Shown here: in pieces, positions 1 through 7,965 of the stretch
How positions within the stretch are numbered: position 1 is the first letter of the stretch
How the letters are laid out: each line of letters opens with the position of its first letter
NCBI RefSeq assembly: GCF_021533195.1
Contig: NZ_JAJNKB010000007.1
Coordinates: forward strand, 124,001 to 188,000
Reading direction: 5' to 3'
Source of the DNA: Portibacter marinus
GTDB lineage: Bacteria > Bacteroidota > Bacteroidia > Chitinophagales > Saprospiraceae
Length of the DNA stretch: 64,000 nucleotides
Translations under genes and position numbers: made by a program
Notes under the pieces: generated by a model
What the model saw: the letters and a program-made list of their open reading frames with translations, nothing else
Told to the model about the DNA's origin: nothing
The model's database searches: none

Positions 1-1
1 T

Positions 2-1531
2 GAAGGTTCAGAAATTTATGATCTGACCAATAATTATCAGGAATATAAATTTACTTACAATACTCCGGTGGGTACTGCAAAGGGATGGATTTCTTTCAGA
101 TGGAAGAATAAGGATACAGGAGCATTTTCCGCGGGTACGATTATAGTGGATCATATTCAGTTGCTTACGGAAGTTGAGGATACGGTTGTGGTGACAGATA
201 CTGAAGATGCTATAGCAGGCTTCAACCCGAGTTTTGAGCAGGACCTCGAGTTCTGGAGATTTTATGAGGTGCCAGATGCTTTAGGCAGTATGGTGGAAAT
301 CATTACCGACGATGTTATTGATGGCGAAAAAGCAGCCAAAGTAACTTTTATGGAGCCAGCAGAGGGTTTGGCTGATCGGGCATTTGATAACTGGGATTCC
401 AATATGGAGTTAAAGCCTGAAAAAGAGTACAATGGCTCATTTTGGGCCAAGGAAGTAGGAGAAAGTGGAGGATCTTTGACTTTTGCCTATGGGTTTTTCG
501 ACGAAGATAGGAATGTAATTAGTGAAGGTTCAGAGGTCTATGATCTGACCAATAACTATCAGGAATATAAATTTACTTACAATACTCCGGTGGGTACTGC
601 AAAGGGATGGATTTCATTCAGATGGAAGAATAAGGATACAGGAGCATTTTCCGCGGGTACTATTATAGTGGATCATATTCAATTGCTTACGGAAGTTGAG
701 GATACGGTTGTGGTGACAGATACTGAAGATGCTATAGCAGGCTTCAACCCGAGTTTTGAGCAGGACCTCGAGTTCTGGAGATTTTATGAGGTGCCAGATG
801 CTTTAGGCAGTATGGTGGAAATCATTACCGACGATGTAATTGATGGTGAAAAAGCAGCCAAAGTGACTTTTGTGGAGCCTGTAGAAGGGTTGGCTGATCG
901 AGCTTTTGATAATTGGGATTCTAATATGGAGTTAAAGCCTGAAAAAGAGTACAATGGTTCATTTTGGGCCAAGGAAGTAGGAGAGAGTGGAGGATCTTTG
1001 ACTTTTGCTTATGGGTTTTTCGACGAAGATAGGAATGTAATTAGTGAAGGTTCAGAAATCTATGATCTGACCAATAACTATCAGGAATATAAATTTACTT
1101 ACAATACTCCGGTGGGTACTGCAAAGGGATGGATTTCATTCAGATGGAAGAATAAGGATACAGGAGCATTTTCCGCGGGTACGATTATAGTGGATCATAT
1201 TCAGTTGATTACAGAATTGGATTCTACGGTTAACGTGGATGATATTGAAATAGTACAAAATGAATTATTGCCTCAGTTTGAAATTATTCCTAATCCTATT
1301 TATTCAGAAGCAAACCTCAATATTGATTTGCCTGAAAGTGGATGGGTAGATATTAGATTGTTTGATTTATCTGGAAATCAAGTTGATAAAATCTTTTCTC
1401 GAAGTATGAATGCAGGCGAACATCAGGTTAGGGTTAGGTTTGAACACTTACCTCAAGGAATATATTTTATTGGACTGCAATCCAATCAAAATATGATGAC
1501 GAAAAAAATTATATTGCTTGGAAATGAGTAA
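2..1531 (+). CDS. T9SS-secreted protein with tandem carbohydrate-binding-like repeats (5' partial)
   Basis: The reading frame is open from base 2, so the gene starts upstream of the window; the first in-frame GTG (68) lies inside a repeat and is not the start. The visible part is two and a half copies of a 174-residue unit (boundaries near 218 and 740), each beginning GFNPSFEQ and rich in aromatic and acidic residues, like the CBM4/9 or galactose-binding beta-sandwich folds of secreted Bacteroidota glycanases. The last 80-85 residues (from about 1276) carry a PNP turn, an LFDLSG motif and a GIYFIGL-type strand, which is a type IX secretion sorting domain; the product should be exported and cell-surface or secreted. 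Any catalytic domain would lie upstream and cannot be seen. It overlaps the downstream permease by 8 bases, suggesting co-expression and joint use of a glycan. Carbohydrate binding is inferred. Confidence 0.8.
   Translation, partial: EGSEIYDLTNNYQEYKFTYNTPVGTAKGWISFRWKNKDTGAFSAGTIIVDHIQLLTEVEDTVVVTDTEDAIAGFNPSFEQDLEFWRFYEVPDALGSMVEIITDDVIDGEKAAKVTFMEPAEGLADRAFDNWDSNMELKPEKEYNGSFWAKEVGESGGSLTFAYGFFDEDRNVISEGSEVYDLTNNYQEYKFTYNTPVGTAKGWISFRWKNKDTGAFSAGTIIVDHIQLLTEVEDTVVVTDTEDAIAGFNPSFEQDLEFWRFYEVPDALGSMVEIITDDVIDGEKAAKVTFVEPVEGLADRAFDNWDSNMELKPEKEYNGSFWAKEVGESGGSLTFAYGFFDEDRNVISEGSEIYDLTNNYQEYKFTYNTPVGTAKGWISFRWKNKDTGAFSAGTIIVDHIQLITELDSTVNVDDIEIVQNELLPQFEIIPNPIYSEANLNIDLPESGWVDIRLFDLSGNQVDKIFSRSMNAGEHQVRVRFEHLPQGIYFIGLQSNQNMMTKKIILLGNE
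218..1234 (+). repeat. 522-bp near-identical tandem coding repeats
   Basis: Units start at about 218 and 740, and the tail of an earlier unit occupies 2-217. The copies differ by scattered mostly silent or conservative changes (for example around 340-400 against 862-922). The last unit loses identity near 1204, where it runs into the linker before the sorting domain. Such high DNA identity implies recent duplication or ongoing gene conversion. Confidence 0.9.
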
Positions 1532-2822
1532 AAACTATGATGAGGTAGTCGTTCCTAAAAAGCTTTTACTGCCTTTTATTTTGATTACATCGCTATTTGC
1601 ATTATGGGGATTTGCCAACGCTGTTACAGATCCCATGGTGCAGGCGTTTAAGAAGGTTCTGGAATTAACGAACTCTCAGGCTGCCTGGGTACAAATGGCT
1701 TTCTATGGTGGTTATTTTTGCATGGCGCTGCCAGCTGCTTTATTTGTGCGAAAATACAGTTATAAGACTGGAGTCTTGATTGGTTTGGCACTCTATGCTG
1801 CAGGAGCCTTACTTTTTTATCCGGCGGCAATCACAGAGCAATTCTGGTTTTTCTGTCTGGGCCTATATGTATTGACTTTTGGACTTGCTTTCCTGGAGAC
1901 CACTGCTAATCCATACATTCTGGCAATGGGAAGTCGTGAAACAGCCACACAGCGACTAAATCTTGCACAGGCCTTTAATCCTGTGGGGTTGCTGTTGGGG
2001 TTACTTGTGGCTCAGCAATTTGTGCTTAAAAGACTACAATCTGATGATATCGAAAATTTTGCGTCTTTGGATACAGCCCAAAAATTGCTGGTTAGAACGT
2101 CTGATCTTTTAGTGATTCGCAACCCGTATGTTATTCTTGGAATAGTCATTACCGTAATTTTCATATTCATTTATATCAGTAAGATGCCCCAGGTAAAGGA
2201 TGAAGATGGGATTCCTGGCCTTGGGGCAACCTTTACTTCCCTAAAGAACAACAGAAAATACGTACTCGGAGTATTAGCCCAAGTATTGTATGTAGGTGCC
2301 CAGATTATGTGCTGGACTTATATCTATCTTTATGCTGAGAATATCGGGATGAGTAGTGAAAATGCGGCCAATTATCAGTTCGCTGCTTTTATAGTATTTT
2401 TAATAGGTCGTGCTATAGGCACTTACTTACTGCGTTTTATTGATGCTGGAAGTTTGCTCATGTATTTTGCGATGCTTGCAGTGGTCTTTTGTATTGGAAC
2501 GATTTGGATCTCTGGTATAGGAGGGCTTTACTCACTTGTGGGCATCTCTTTATGTATGTCACTTATGTTTCCAACGATTTACGGTATTGCTTTAGACGGC
2601 TTAAGCGAAGAGGAGTCAAAAATTGGAGCTGCCGGATTGGTCATGGCTATTGTAGGAGGAGCGCTAATGCCTAAGCTACAGGGTATAATTATTGATGTTG
2701 GAGGAGCAGCTGTAAATGACACCACTATTTTAGGAGTTAGGGAGGTCAATTTTTCATTCATCCTGCCCTTATTTTGTTTTCTTTATATTTCGTGGTTTGG
2801 ATTTAGGACGAAGCAAAATTAG
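1524..2822 (+). CDS. fucP: FucP-family sugar:H+ symporter (MFS)
   Basis: A 12-helix major facilitator of about 432 residues, the usual length for FucP. The N-terminus has the family text FALWGFANAVTDPMVQAF followed by AFYGGYFCMALPAALF and a conserved RKYSYK loop, all typical of L-fucose:proton symporters and their Bacteroidota relatives that also take glucose, galactose or N-acetylglucosamine. I place the start at the ATG at 1524, inside the stop region of the upstream gene, rather than at an in-frame TTG at 1518. The translational overlap with a secreted carbohydrate-binding protein suggests import of a sugar released by that protein. The family is firm; the exact substrate is inference, although a galactokinase lies 5 kb away. 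Confidence 0.85.
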   Translation: MSKNYDEVVVPKKLLLPFILITSLFALWGFANAVTDPMVQAFKKVLELTNSQAAWVQMAFYGGYFCMALPAALFVRKYSYKTGVLIGLALYAAGALLFYPAAITEQFWFFCLGLYVLTFGLAFLETTANPYILAMGSRETATQRLNLAQAFNPVGLLLGLLVAQQFVLKRLQSDDIENFASLDTAQKLLVRTSDLLVIRNPYVILGIVITVIFIFIYISKMPQVKDEDGIPGLGATFTSLKNNRKYVLGVLAQVLYVGAQIMCWTYIYLYAENIGMSSENAANYQFAAFIVFLIGRAIGTYLLRFIDAGSLLMYFAMLAVVFCIGTIWISGIGGLYSLVGISLCMSLMFPTIYGIALDGLSEEESKIGAAGLVMAIVGGALMPKLQGIIIDVGGAAVNDTTILGVREVNFSFILPLFCFLYISWFGFRTKQN

Positions 2823-3022
2823 AATTGCTTTTAGATATTTTATGTCTTTGCTTTTGAGCTAAGAGCTCTTGAAACATCTCTCTTTCGTTTGTTTACCACA
2901 GGTCAATTTGGATCTGAACGGGCAATGTTCAATTTAATGGGATCGGTTTTTTGTGAATTCTACATTTTTGAATTTCAGTCAATGAGAGCATTTAATCATA
3001 TGAACAGATCTTAACGGCGAAG

Positions 3023-3688
3023 TTAAGAGCGGTCATTCTGATGATGAATGCCCACTAAGAATTTCATGACATCTTTGGTAGATTCGAATATCCTGTCAGC
3101 ACTTTCTAGTTTGTCCGCTTCTACTGAATTCAAGACTCCAATAGTATAACAACCAGCTGTTTTTGCAGACTTGCTTCCGGAGAAGGAATCTTCGACAGCT
3201 ATGCAATCCTGTGGCATTATTCCAAAGTAGTTTATAGCTTTTAGATAAGGCTCTGGATCAGGCTTATGCTTTTCAACATCATCAAATGTGATGGTAGTCT
3301 TAAAAAACTTTGATAAATCCACAGCTTCCAGAACGCACACGGCACCCTTTCTTGAACTAGAAGTAACCAATGCTAAATCATAGATTTTACTCAGTCTTTC
3401 TAAGCCTTCTCTCACTCCTCCAAATACTTGAGATCTTGTTTGTGCCAATTTTAGAAAGACATTTCTTTTTTTCTCAAGTAGTTCATCGACATCCAAATGT
3501 ATTTGATATTGTTTTGAAATATCATTGATCAAAACGCGATCGGTTGAACCTGTATATTTGTTGAACCAATCTTCTGATAGGTTGATATTGAATGGATCTA
3601 AAGTTTGATGCCAAGCCTCTTCATGGAGTGGTTCAGTATTTACCAAGGTGCCATCCATATCAAAAAGTATCGCTTTATACTCAGGCAT
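3023..3688 (-). CDS. HAD-family phosphatase / beta-phosphoglucomutase-like
   Basis: A 221-residue haloacid dehalogenase subfamily I protein. Motif I is LFDMDGTLVNTE with nucleophile Asp10 and acid/base Asp12, followed by an alpha-helical cap; motif II is VTSSS, and motif III/IV appear as KHKPDPEPYL and AVEDSFSG. This layout fits beta-phosphoglucomutase, 2-deoxyglucose-6-phosphatase and similar sugar-phosphate enzymes acting in the cytoplasm. It stands alone on the minus strand, downstream-to-downstream with the FucP permease, so no operon tells the substrate. Sugar-phosphate hydrolysis or mutase activity is an inference from the family. Confidence 0.8.
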   Translation of the reverse strand: MPEYKAILFDMDGTLVNTEPLHEEAWHQTLDPFNINLSEDWFNKYTGSTDRVLINDISKQYQIHLDVDELLEKKRNVFLKLAQTRSQVFGGVREGLERLSKIYDLALVTSSSRKGAVCVLEAVDLSKFFKTTITFDDVEKHKPDPEPYLKAINYFGIMPQDCIAVEDSFSGSKSAKTAGCYTIGVLNSVEADKLESADRIFESTKDVMKFLVGIHHQNDRS

Positions 3689-3799
3689 TTAATTTTTACT
3701 CAAAGAAAAGAATTTGTGAGCAAATTTGACAAATCGATCAAACTTCCTTCTGATACTTTACCTGGGACTTTAGATTCTGCAAATGCCCTTAAAATCTAA

Positions 3800-3985
3800 T
3801 TATCGAATGATCTTTGATTGGTTGCTAAATGTAGGAAAAGCTGCACCGATTAGAATAGGTGCAAAGGCAATAACCCCATCCGGATCGACATTACATATGG
3901 GATTTAGACCCATACTTCCGTACGGCGTCATACTCGGTACAGCTTCTGCTTTGGGATCTACTCCCCACCTTACCTGCGCAGCTTC
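3800..3985 (-). pseudogene. Remnant of an RHS-repeat-associated core domain protein
   Basis: Reading the minus strand from an in-frame stop just above 3985 down to TAA at 3800 gives a 61-residue fragment with no usable start. Its text runs RWGVDPKAEAVPSMTPYG, then MGLNPICNVDPDG, which is the hallmark end of the RHS core (W-x-x-x-DPxA...SPY...NNPI...VDPDG), followed by the start of a hydrophobic toxin-type tail (APILIGAAFPTF). The upstream thousands of bases of an RHS protein are missing. I read it as a decayed cassette of a polymorphic toxin/RHS gene. An open frame on the plus strand (3783-4022) covers the same bases but matches nothing I know. Confidence 0.7.
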
Positions 3986-4136
3986 TCAAGTTTATTTCAA
4001 AACTTCCATATGCTACTTTTAGCATGTTCACAATTTCCCTCAATCACCAGATTCACAAATATAACGTTTTGGTGAGTCCTTTTTGTTTTCAGCTGAAAAA
4101 ATTCAATTGAAAATGGTTCGGATGAAAATAAAAAAT

Positions 4137-4170
4137 GTAGTGGAGCTGCTGGGATTCGAACTCAGGTCCA
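4137..4170 (-). other. tRNA/tmRNA 3'-end-like fragment (possible attachment-site remnant)
   Basis: On the minus strand these bases read as a T-arm (TTCGAAT loop, 4149-4165) directly followed by CAGCTCC-A, the acceptor end shared by tmRNA and tRNA-Ala genes; the preceding TTTGGAC also resembles the tmRNA 3' end. The T-stem has one A-C mismatch. I found no matching GGGGCTG/GGAGCTG 5' half within a tRNA length and no recognisable tmRNA tag frame out to 4700, so it looks like a displaced 3' end such as an integrase leaves behind. An unusual intact tmRNA reaching toward 4.5-4.7 kb cannot be fully excluded. Confidence 0.4.
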
Positions 4171-4694
4171 AATTTTAATTGGTGTTCAACCTGTCCTATC
4201 TTCCATCCAAGAGAATACTGTCTTTGAATACCACTGAAGACATAAGCGAAAGCGCTAGACAGTGAGAGAGCCAGGGATGCTTGAAAGCTCCAAGCTATCA
4301 TACCCGCCAGGCTCAGCCGTTTTGAGCAAAGATCTATTTAAGTACTGGTAATACATTTTGACTCGATTTTGAGCACTAAACAGCAAGAGCAATCGCAAGG
4401 TATGCGTTTAATGATCAAAATGAGTAAACAACCGCAGGGCGCTAGCTAAGTCGCTTTGAGTGCAGCTGATCTTACTCCGCGGGCGGCAAAGAATCAATCT
4501 TTTCAACTTGCTACTCTATCATTCAGACTGTAAAAAAGTCCAAGACCGGAGCACTACTTTTTAACGTCACGCAGGGAGTAATGGCGTGTGTAAATGCCGA
4601 ATTTCTCTCGCCGAACGCCGCTTATCTCCGCAATCCTGGAAGAGTAAGGGAGAGGTTTACAACTAATAGCATTCGAGTGCAGCTAGTCAGCTGT
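4171..4694. other. Unassigned intergenic stretch of the accessory island
   Basis: No convincing gene is seen on either strand. The small minus-strand frame at 4089-4301 runs through the tRNA-like end and is probably not translated. The stretch contains GC-richer blocks with short inverted repeats, for example a GGCTCA...TTGAGC hairpin near 4308-4327 and a segment around 4575-4620 where GGCGTG/GGCGTT-type words recur. These look like remains of mobile or structured sequence, but I cannot name them. Confidence 0.4.
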
Positions 4695-4949
4695 TTAATA
4701 ATGATATCTACAAAATAAAATGTACAATTCTGTTTCAGAATAAGAATATATGAGTCGATGTTCTCTATCGATTCTCTTTGACCAAAATCCCAGCAAGTTA
4801 TGCTTTAGTGGTTCAGGATTACCAATTCCATCGAATGGGTTTCTGATGGACTCCTTAATTAAGCTATTAATTCTATATAGCTTCTTTTTATCGTTGTTCT
4901 GCCAATATAAATAATCCGTCCATGCTCTTGTTGACCAAGCAATTTTCAT
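4695..4949 (-). CDS. yoeB: Txe/YoeB-family mRNA interferase toxin
   Basis: An 84-residue RelE-superfamily toxin, the same length as E. coli YoeB. The functional positions of that enzyme are all present at matching numbers: Glu46, Arg65, His83 and Tyr84, within NPEPLKHNLLGFWSKRID, REHRLIY and the terminal CRYHY. The family cuts mRNA in the ribosomal A site and stalls growth until neutralised. It follows its antitoxin with a 4-base ATGA overlap, the classic arrangement. Regulation is expected through antitoxin-toxin binding to the promoter above 5197. It sits in an island with an RHS remnant and tRNA-tail repeats, consistent with horizontal gain. Confidence 0.93.
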   Translation of the reverse strand: MKIAWSTRAWTDYLYWQNNDKKKLYRINSLIKESIRNPFDGIGNPEPLKHNLLGFWSKRIDREHRLIYSYSETELYILFCRYHY

Positions 4950-5197
4950 TCTTCCACAAGATCTTTAATAACCTTTTTCCCAGCTTTATACTCTTCTAAG
5001 GACTCCAAGAGTACTTCCCTATTTTTGCCTGATAATAAATAATTAGTTTCTACTAAAGAATTGTATTCTTCAAGTGAGATCATCACTAGATCTTTCTGAT
5101 TTTTCCTCTTGATAATAACTTCCTCGAAGTTATCTACCACAGAATCCATCCATTTTTTAAGGTTTAACCTTAAATCTGTATAGTTTACAATTTTCAT
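4946..5197 (-). CDS. yefM: YefM/Phd-type antitoxin
   Basis: An 83-residue antitoxin. The N-terminal half begins MKIVNYTDLRLNLKKWMDSV, the Phd/YefM DNA-binding fold, and continues with a VIIKRKNQKDLVMISLEEY strand-helix unit. The C-terminal half (LLSGKNREVLLESLEEYKAG) is the charged disordered segment that wraps and blocks the toxin. It is translated first and overlaps the toxin start by 4 bases. It should also autorepress its own operon. The family and pairing are firm. Confidence 0.92.
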   Translation of the reverse strand: MKIVNYTDLRLNLKKWMDSVVDNFEEVIIKRKNQKDLVMISLEEYNSLVETNYLLSGKNREVLLESLEEYKAGKKVIKDLVEE

Positions 5198-5366
5198 ATA
5201 GTAAAGTTACTAATTAATAACCTATCTAAGTACGTTTTGTACCAATTTTTAGTTTCATTGTAAGGGATGGAACTGATTAATTCCTTGTTTTAACCTCTCC
5301 AGCTTACTCGTTTGATAGCTTTCCTTGCTCAGGATAGACCTGTGGCCTGCGAAGGCTTGAACCAAA
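5198..5366. other. Intergenic, upstream of yefM-yoeB
   Basis: This holds the presumed toxin-antitoxin promoter/operator just above 5197. I see AT-rich sequence without a clear palindrome, and no gene. The tRNA-tail repeats begin at its distal end. Confidence 0.4.
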
Positions 5367-5380
5367 TGCAAAAAAGAAAA

Positions 5381-5520
5381 AAGCCTCGAAACAAAAGTAA
5401 CGAAGCTTTAAATTTGAGGTCGCGAGCATTCATGAGCGTTGTGGAGCAATGACGCCAGCGGCGTTATAGCGAATGAACCGGAAGCAAATCTTCCGGCTGG
5501 GGCTGCTCGAATCCGCGAGC
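5381..5520. repeat. tRNA-Cys-tail structured repeat, copy A
   Basis: About 140 bp, closely matching copy B at 5547-5687. Read on the minus strand, it ends with the tRNA-Cys acceptor end (GCTCGCGACCTC, 5416-5427) followed by a copy of the tRNA-Cys terminator stem (5381-5410). The inner part has hairpins conserved between copies: CCGGAAG/CTTCCGG (5478-5496) and ACGCC/GGCGT (about 5452-5465). The inner segment is bordered by the direct repeat GCGAGC. It looks like an inserted unit that re-created the tRNA end, or a structured repeat family; I do not recognise it. Confidence 0.75.
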
Positions 5521-5546
5521 ATTACTTTGATACGTTTAAAATAAAA

Positions 5547-5687
5547 AAGCTTCGAAACAGGTGTAACGAAGCTTTAAATTTGAGGTCGCGAGCATTCATG
5601 AGCGTTGCGCAGCAATGACGCCAGAGGGCGTTTTAGCGAATGAACCGGAAGCACACCTTCCGGCTGCGGCTGCGAGAATCCGCGAGC
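5547..5687. repeat. tRNA-Cys-tail structured repeat, copy B
   Basis: The second copy of the same unit, with a 166-base period from copy A. The terminator-like stem lies at 5547-5576, the tRNA-Cys acceptor end at 5582-5593, and the hairpins ACGCC/GGCGT and CCGGAAG-cacac-CTTCCGG follow. Loop sequences differ between copies while stems are kept, which argues for selection on structure or recent amplification. Confidence 0.75.
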
Positions 5688-5712
5688 TGTCATATTGTAT
5701 AGTGCAAAAAAG

Positions 5713-5750
5713 AAAAAGCCTCGTAACAGAATTCGCTACGAAGCTTTATA
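5713..5750 (-). terminator. Rho-independent terminator of tRNA-Cys
   Basis: On the minus strand, AAGCTTCGTA pairs with TACGAGGCTT around a short loop and is followed by a T-run (TTTTTCTTTTTT). It begins a few bases after the tRNA-Cys 3' end. Two further copies of this stem occur in the repeats at 5381-5410 and 5547-5576. Confidence 0.8.
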
Positions 5751-5754
5751 ATTG

Positions 5755-5826
5755 AGGTCGCGAGCGGATTCGAACCGCTGTACCTGGTTTTGCAGACCAG
5801 TGCCTAAGCCACTCGGCCACGCGACC
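5755..5826 (-). tRNA. tRNA-Cys (GCA)
   Basis: A full cloverleaf on the minus strand: acceptor GGTCGCG (5820-5826) with CGCGACC (5756-5762), D-arm, anticodon stem ACTGGT/ACCAG with loop CTGCAAA (anticodon GCA at 5791-5793), and T-arm with GGTTCGAATCC. The discriminator base is U, as usual for cysteine tRNAs, and CCA is not encoded. Its 3' end is copied twice downstream, marking it as an insertion site. Confidence 0.95.
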
Positions 5827-5994
5827 CTTTTAAGGGAGAGCAAATATAAACGAAAAATCTTATAATATGTTTGCTCAGATTTAATTAAGTTTCAAAAACC
5901 AAGCCATTCCCCATCAGTTCAAGCGGTATTTGGACTTTATAAAAGAACTGCATTCTCTTTACACAGCACTTTACATTAATTTACAATTCAATCC

Positions 5995-6024
5995 TTGATC
6001 ATTTAAGATTCACCACTAGCTTTG
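5995..6024 (+). promoter_or_regulatory. Bacteroidota-type sigma-A promoter before the S41 gene
   Basis: TTG (5995-5997), a 19-base spacer, then TAGCTTTG (6017-6024), which fits the Bacteroidota consensus TTG-N19-TAnnTTTG exactly. The predicted transcript would begin around 6030, nearly at the ATG at 6035, so the leader would be extremely short. Confidence 0.5.
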
Positions 6025-6034
6025 AACCAAAAAC

Positions 6035-7807
6035 ATGCAGCACTTAAGAATACTTATCTATTTCGCCGCAATCCTCATTGGTCATGCCGGATGTAAGAAT
6101 ACAGCGCTTTCGAAGCCCTCTTTGGATGAAATTACTAATGGAATAACCATTGATCGTGAATTTTCCACCCTTTCCACATTGAGGAGTTTTAATCACATCC
6201 CCATTGAAGATCGAATCCAACTCTATTACCAACTAAAAGCAAAGGCTTCTAATCCGAATTACGTAAAAAGTGAAAATGAACTTAACCGATATGGTTATTC
6301 TCTGCTTTGGGAAGACAAGCCTAAAGAAGCATTGGAAATCTTTAAGCTCCTGGTATTAGAGTTTCCAAAAGGCGCCAATGGTTTTGACAGCCTTGGTGAA
6401 GCTTATCTTGCTTTAGGACATACCAGCAACGCGATCCGCTATTACAATAAATCTCTGGAACTAAACCCATACAACTACAATGCGGAAGACTACCTCGCAA
6501 AGATCAATGACCCTTCCTACAAAATGGACAACCCAACTCATACTTTTGATGCCGCGTTTTCAGCCATTGACCTAAAAGAAGATATTGACCAACTTGCTTC
6601 AATGCTCATTGACCTGCACCCCAATCTCTATCTGTACCAAACGGAAGCAAACTTTAAAACCTTAATCCAGGAAATTAAAAGTAACATTAACAATGAAACC
6701 AATTATGCAACATTCCGATGGTATTGTCAGGAAATTATGGCTAGTGTCAATTGCTCTCATACCACTATGGGAGATTTCTATGAGGAAAACAACATGCTCC
6801 CTGTAGAACGCCGGTTTCCTTTAATAACCAGATTGGTCGATGGTCAACTTTTTGTCATCGACCCATTGGAGAATGAAGATCAAGTCAATGTTAAAGATCA
6901 GATCTTAAAAATTAATGGTCAACCTGTTGAAGAAATCATGGACCGGATTTTTGACCATCTGGTTTCTCAGGCACATTCTGAAACGCCGAAAATTAAAAAA
7001 TTCAATGCCTATTCTACCAGTTTAATTTCTTACGCGTTAGGCCTACCGGATAAGTATAACATTGACCTAAAAGGAGAAAAAGAAACATTGGCACTTAAAC
7101 CCACGGAGAAACATCTGATGCCACAGATTGATCGGTCGATACCATCGTGTGAAGAAAGTCTTTGTCTTGAAATCCTGAACGACCCTCAAACCGCCATACT
7201 TACCATTTCGTCATTTGTGTATTACAAATGGATGAATTTCGATGAATTCAAAACCTTCATTGACAGTAGTTTTAAAGTGATTGCTGAAAATGATATACAG
7301 AATCTCATCATCGACGTTCGATTCAACGGCGGTGGAGCGCCTGAAGCCAGTATACATTTACTACGATATCTCATGGATAAGCCCTTCGAGTATTATTCCC
7401 GGATAAGTGGGAAAAATGGAAAAACCATTGAAGATCTCAGTACTAAAGAAGTTTATCAACCATTTGTCCACCGATTTAAAGGAAATCAATTTTATCTCAT
7501 GGATGGACATGGTGAATCGACAACCGGTCATTTTATGTCGATTGTCAAACAGGAAGCTCTAGGGACTATATTCGGAGAGGAGCTAGGCTCTAATCAATTA
7601 TGCACCGCCGGAGGTGTAAATGTTCGTTTGAAGAATACCCGCACCATGCTTAATATTGCAGATGTGACATGTGTTACCTATGCCACTGAGCTTCCATTGG
7701 AAATTGGTATTCAACCTGATGTCAAGGTCATACAGCATATTGACCAGTATTTTAGTAAGACAGACGCTGTAAAGGAAGAGGCGTTGGCATTCATTCGAAA
7801 AATTTAG
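6035..7807 (+). CDS. TPR-containing S41-family peptidase lipoprotein
   Basis: A 590-residue protein. The first 20 residues are a signal peptide ending in a lipobox (GHAGC), so it should be a lipoprotein. A TPR pair follows at about 85-155 (GFDSLGEAYLALGHTSNAIRYYNKSLELNP). The C-terminal two thirds match the S41 tail-specific-protease fold: a PDZ-like stretch near 270-310, the core strand LIIDVRFNGGG at about 424-434, and a catalytic-region motif GESTTGHFMS near 492, then GSNQLCTAGG. The usual SAAE-type serine motif is replaced by STTGHF, so activity is likely but not certain. Many such Bacteroidota lipoproteins are annotated as putative peptidases of unknown substrate. It is monocistronic. 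Confidence 0.75.
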   Translation: MQHLRILIYFAAILIGHAGCKNTALSKPSLDEITNGITIDREFSTLSTLRSFNHIPIEDRIQLYYQLKAKASNPNYVKSENELNRYGYSLLWEDKPKEALEIFKLLVLEFPKGANGFDSLGEAYLALGHTSNAIRYYNKSLELNPYNYNAEDYLAKINDPSYKMDNPTHTFDAAFSAIDLKEDIDQLASMLIDLHPNLYLYQTEANFKTLIQEIKSNINNETNYATFRWYCQEIMASVNCSHTTMGDFYEENNMLPVERRFPLITRLVDGQLFVIDPLENEDQVNVKDQILKINGQPVEEIMDRIFDHLVSQAHSETPKIKKFNAYSTSLISYALGLPDKYNIDLKGEKETLALKPTEKHLMPQIDRSIPSCEESLCLEILNDPQTAILTISSFVYYKWMNFDEFKTFIDSSFKVIAENDIQNLIIDVRFNGGGAPEASIHLLRYLMDKPFEYYSRISGKNGKTIEDLSTKEVYQPFVHRFKGNQFYLMDGHGESTTGHFMSIVKQEALGTIFGEELGSNQLCTAGGVNVRLKNTRTMLNIADVTCVTYATELPLEIGIQPDVKVIQHIDQYFSKTDAVKEEALAFIRKI

Positions 7808-7965
7808 TGGATCGAGAAGCTGTAATTTGAAATCTAACTGAAATCTTTAATGATATTCTCACATATATCTTATTTTCGTTCTCTCTGGGCCGTGCAGGGC
7901 CGCTTGTGGTACTATGACTTATAGCAAACCAGAAAAAAATAAGACCAATTTGGTTACGAAATAAG

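Noticed and set aside
262-972. Two minus-strand open frames of 62 codons that look alike
   Set aside because: They are mirror shadows of the same repeat in the plus-strand secreted protein.
3783-4022. Plus-strand 79-codon open frame
   Set aside because: The opposite strand carries recognisable RHS-core text in the same bases; the plus frame has no family resemblance.
4089-4301. Minus-strand 70-codon open frame through the tRNA-like end
   Set aside because: It runs across a T-arm/acceptor sequence and has low-complexity text; probably untranslated.
5381-5687. Additional degenerate tRNA genes
   Set aside because: Only the acceptor end of tRNA-Cys is shared; no anticodon or D-arm can be folded.
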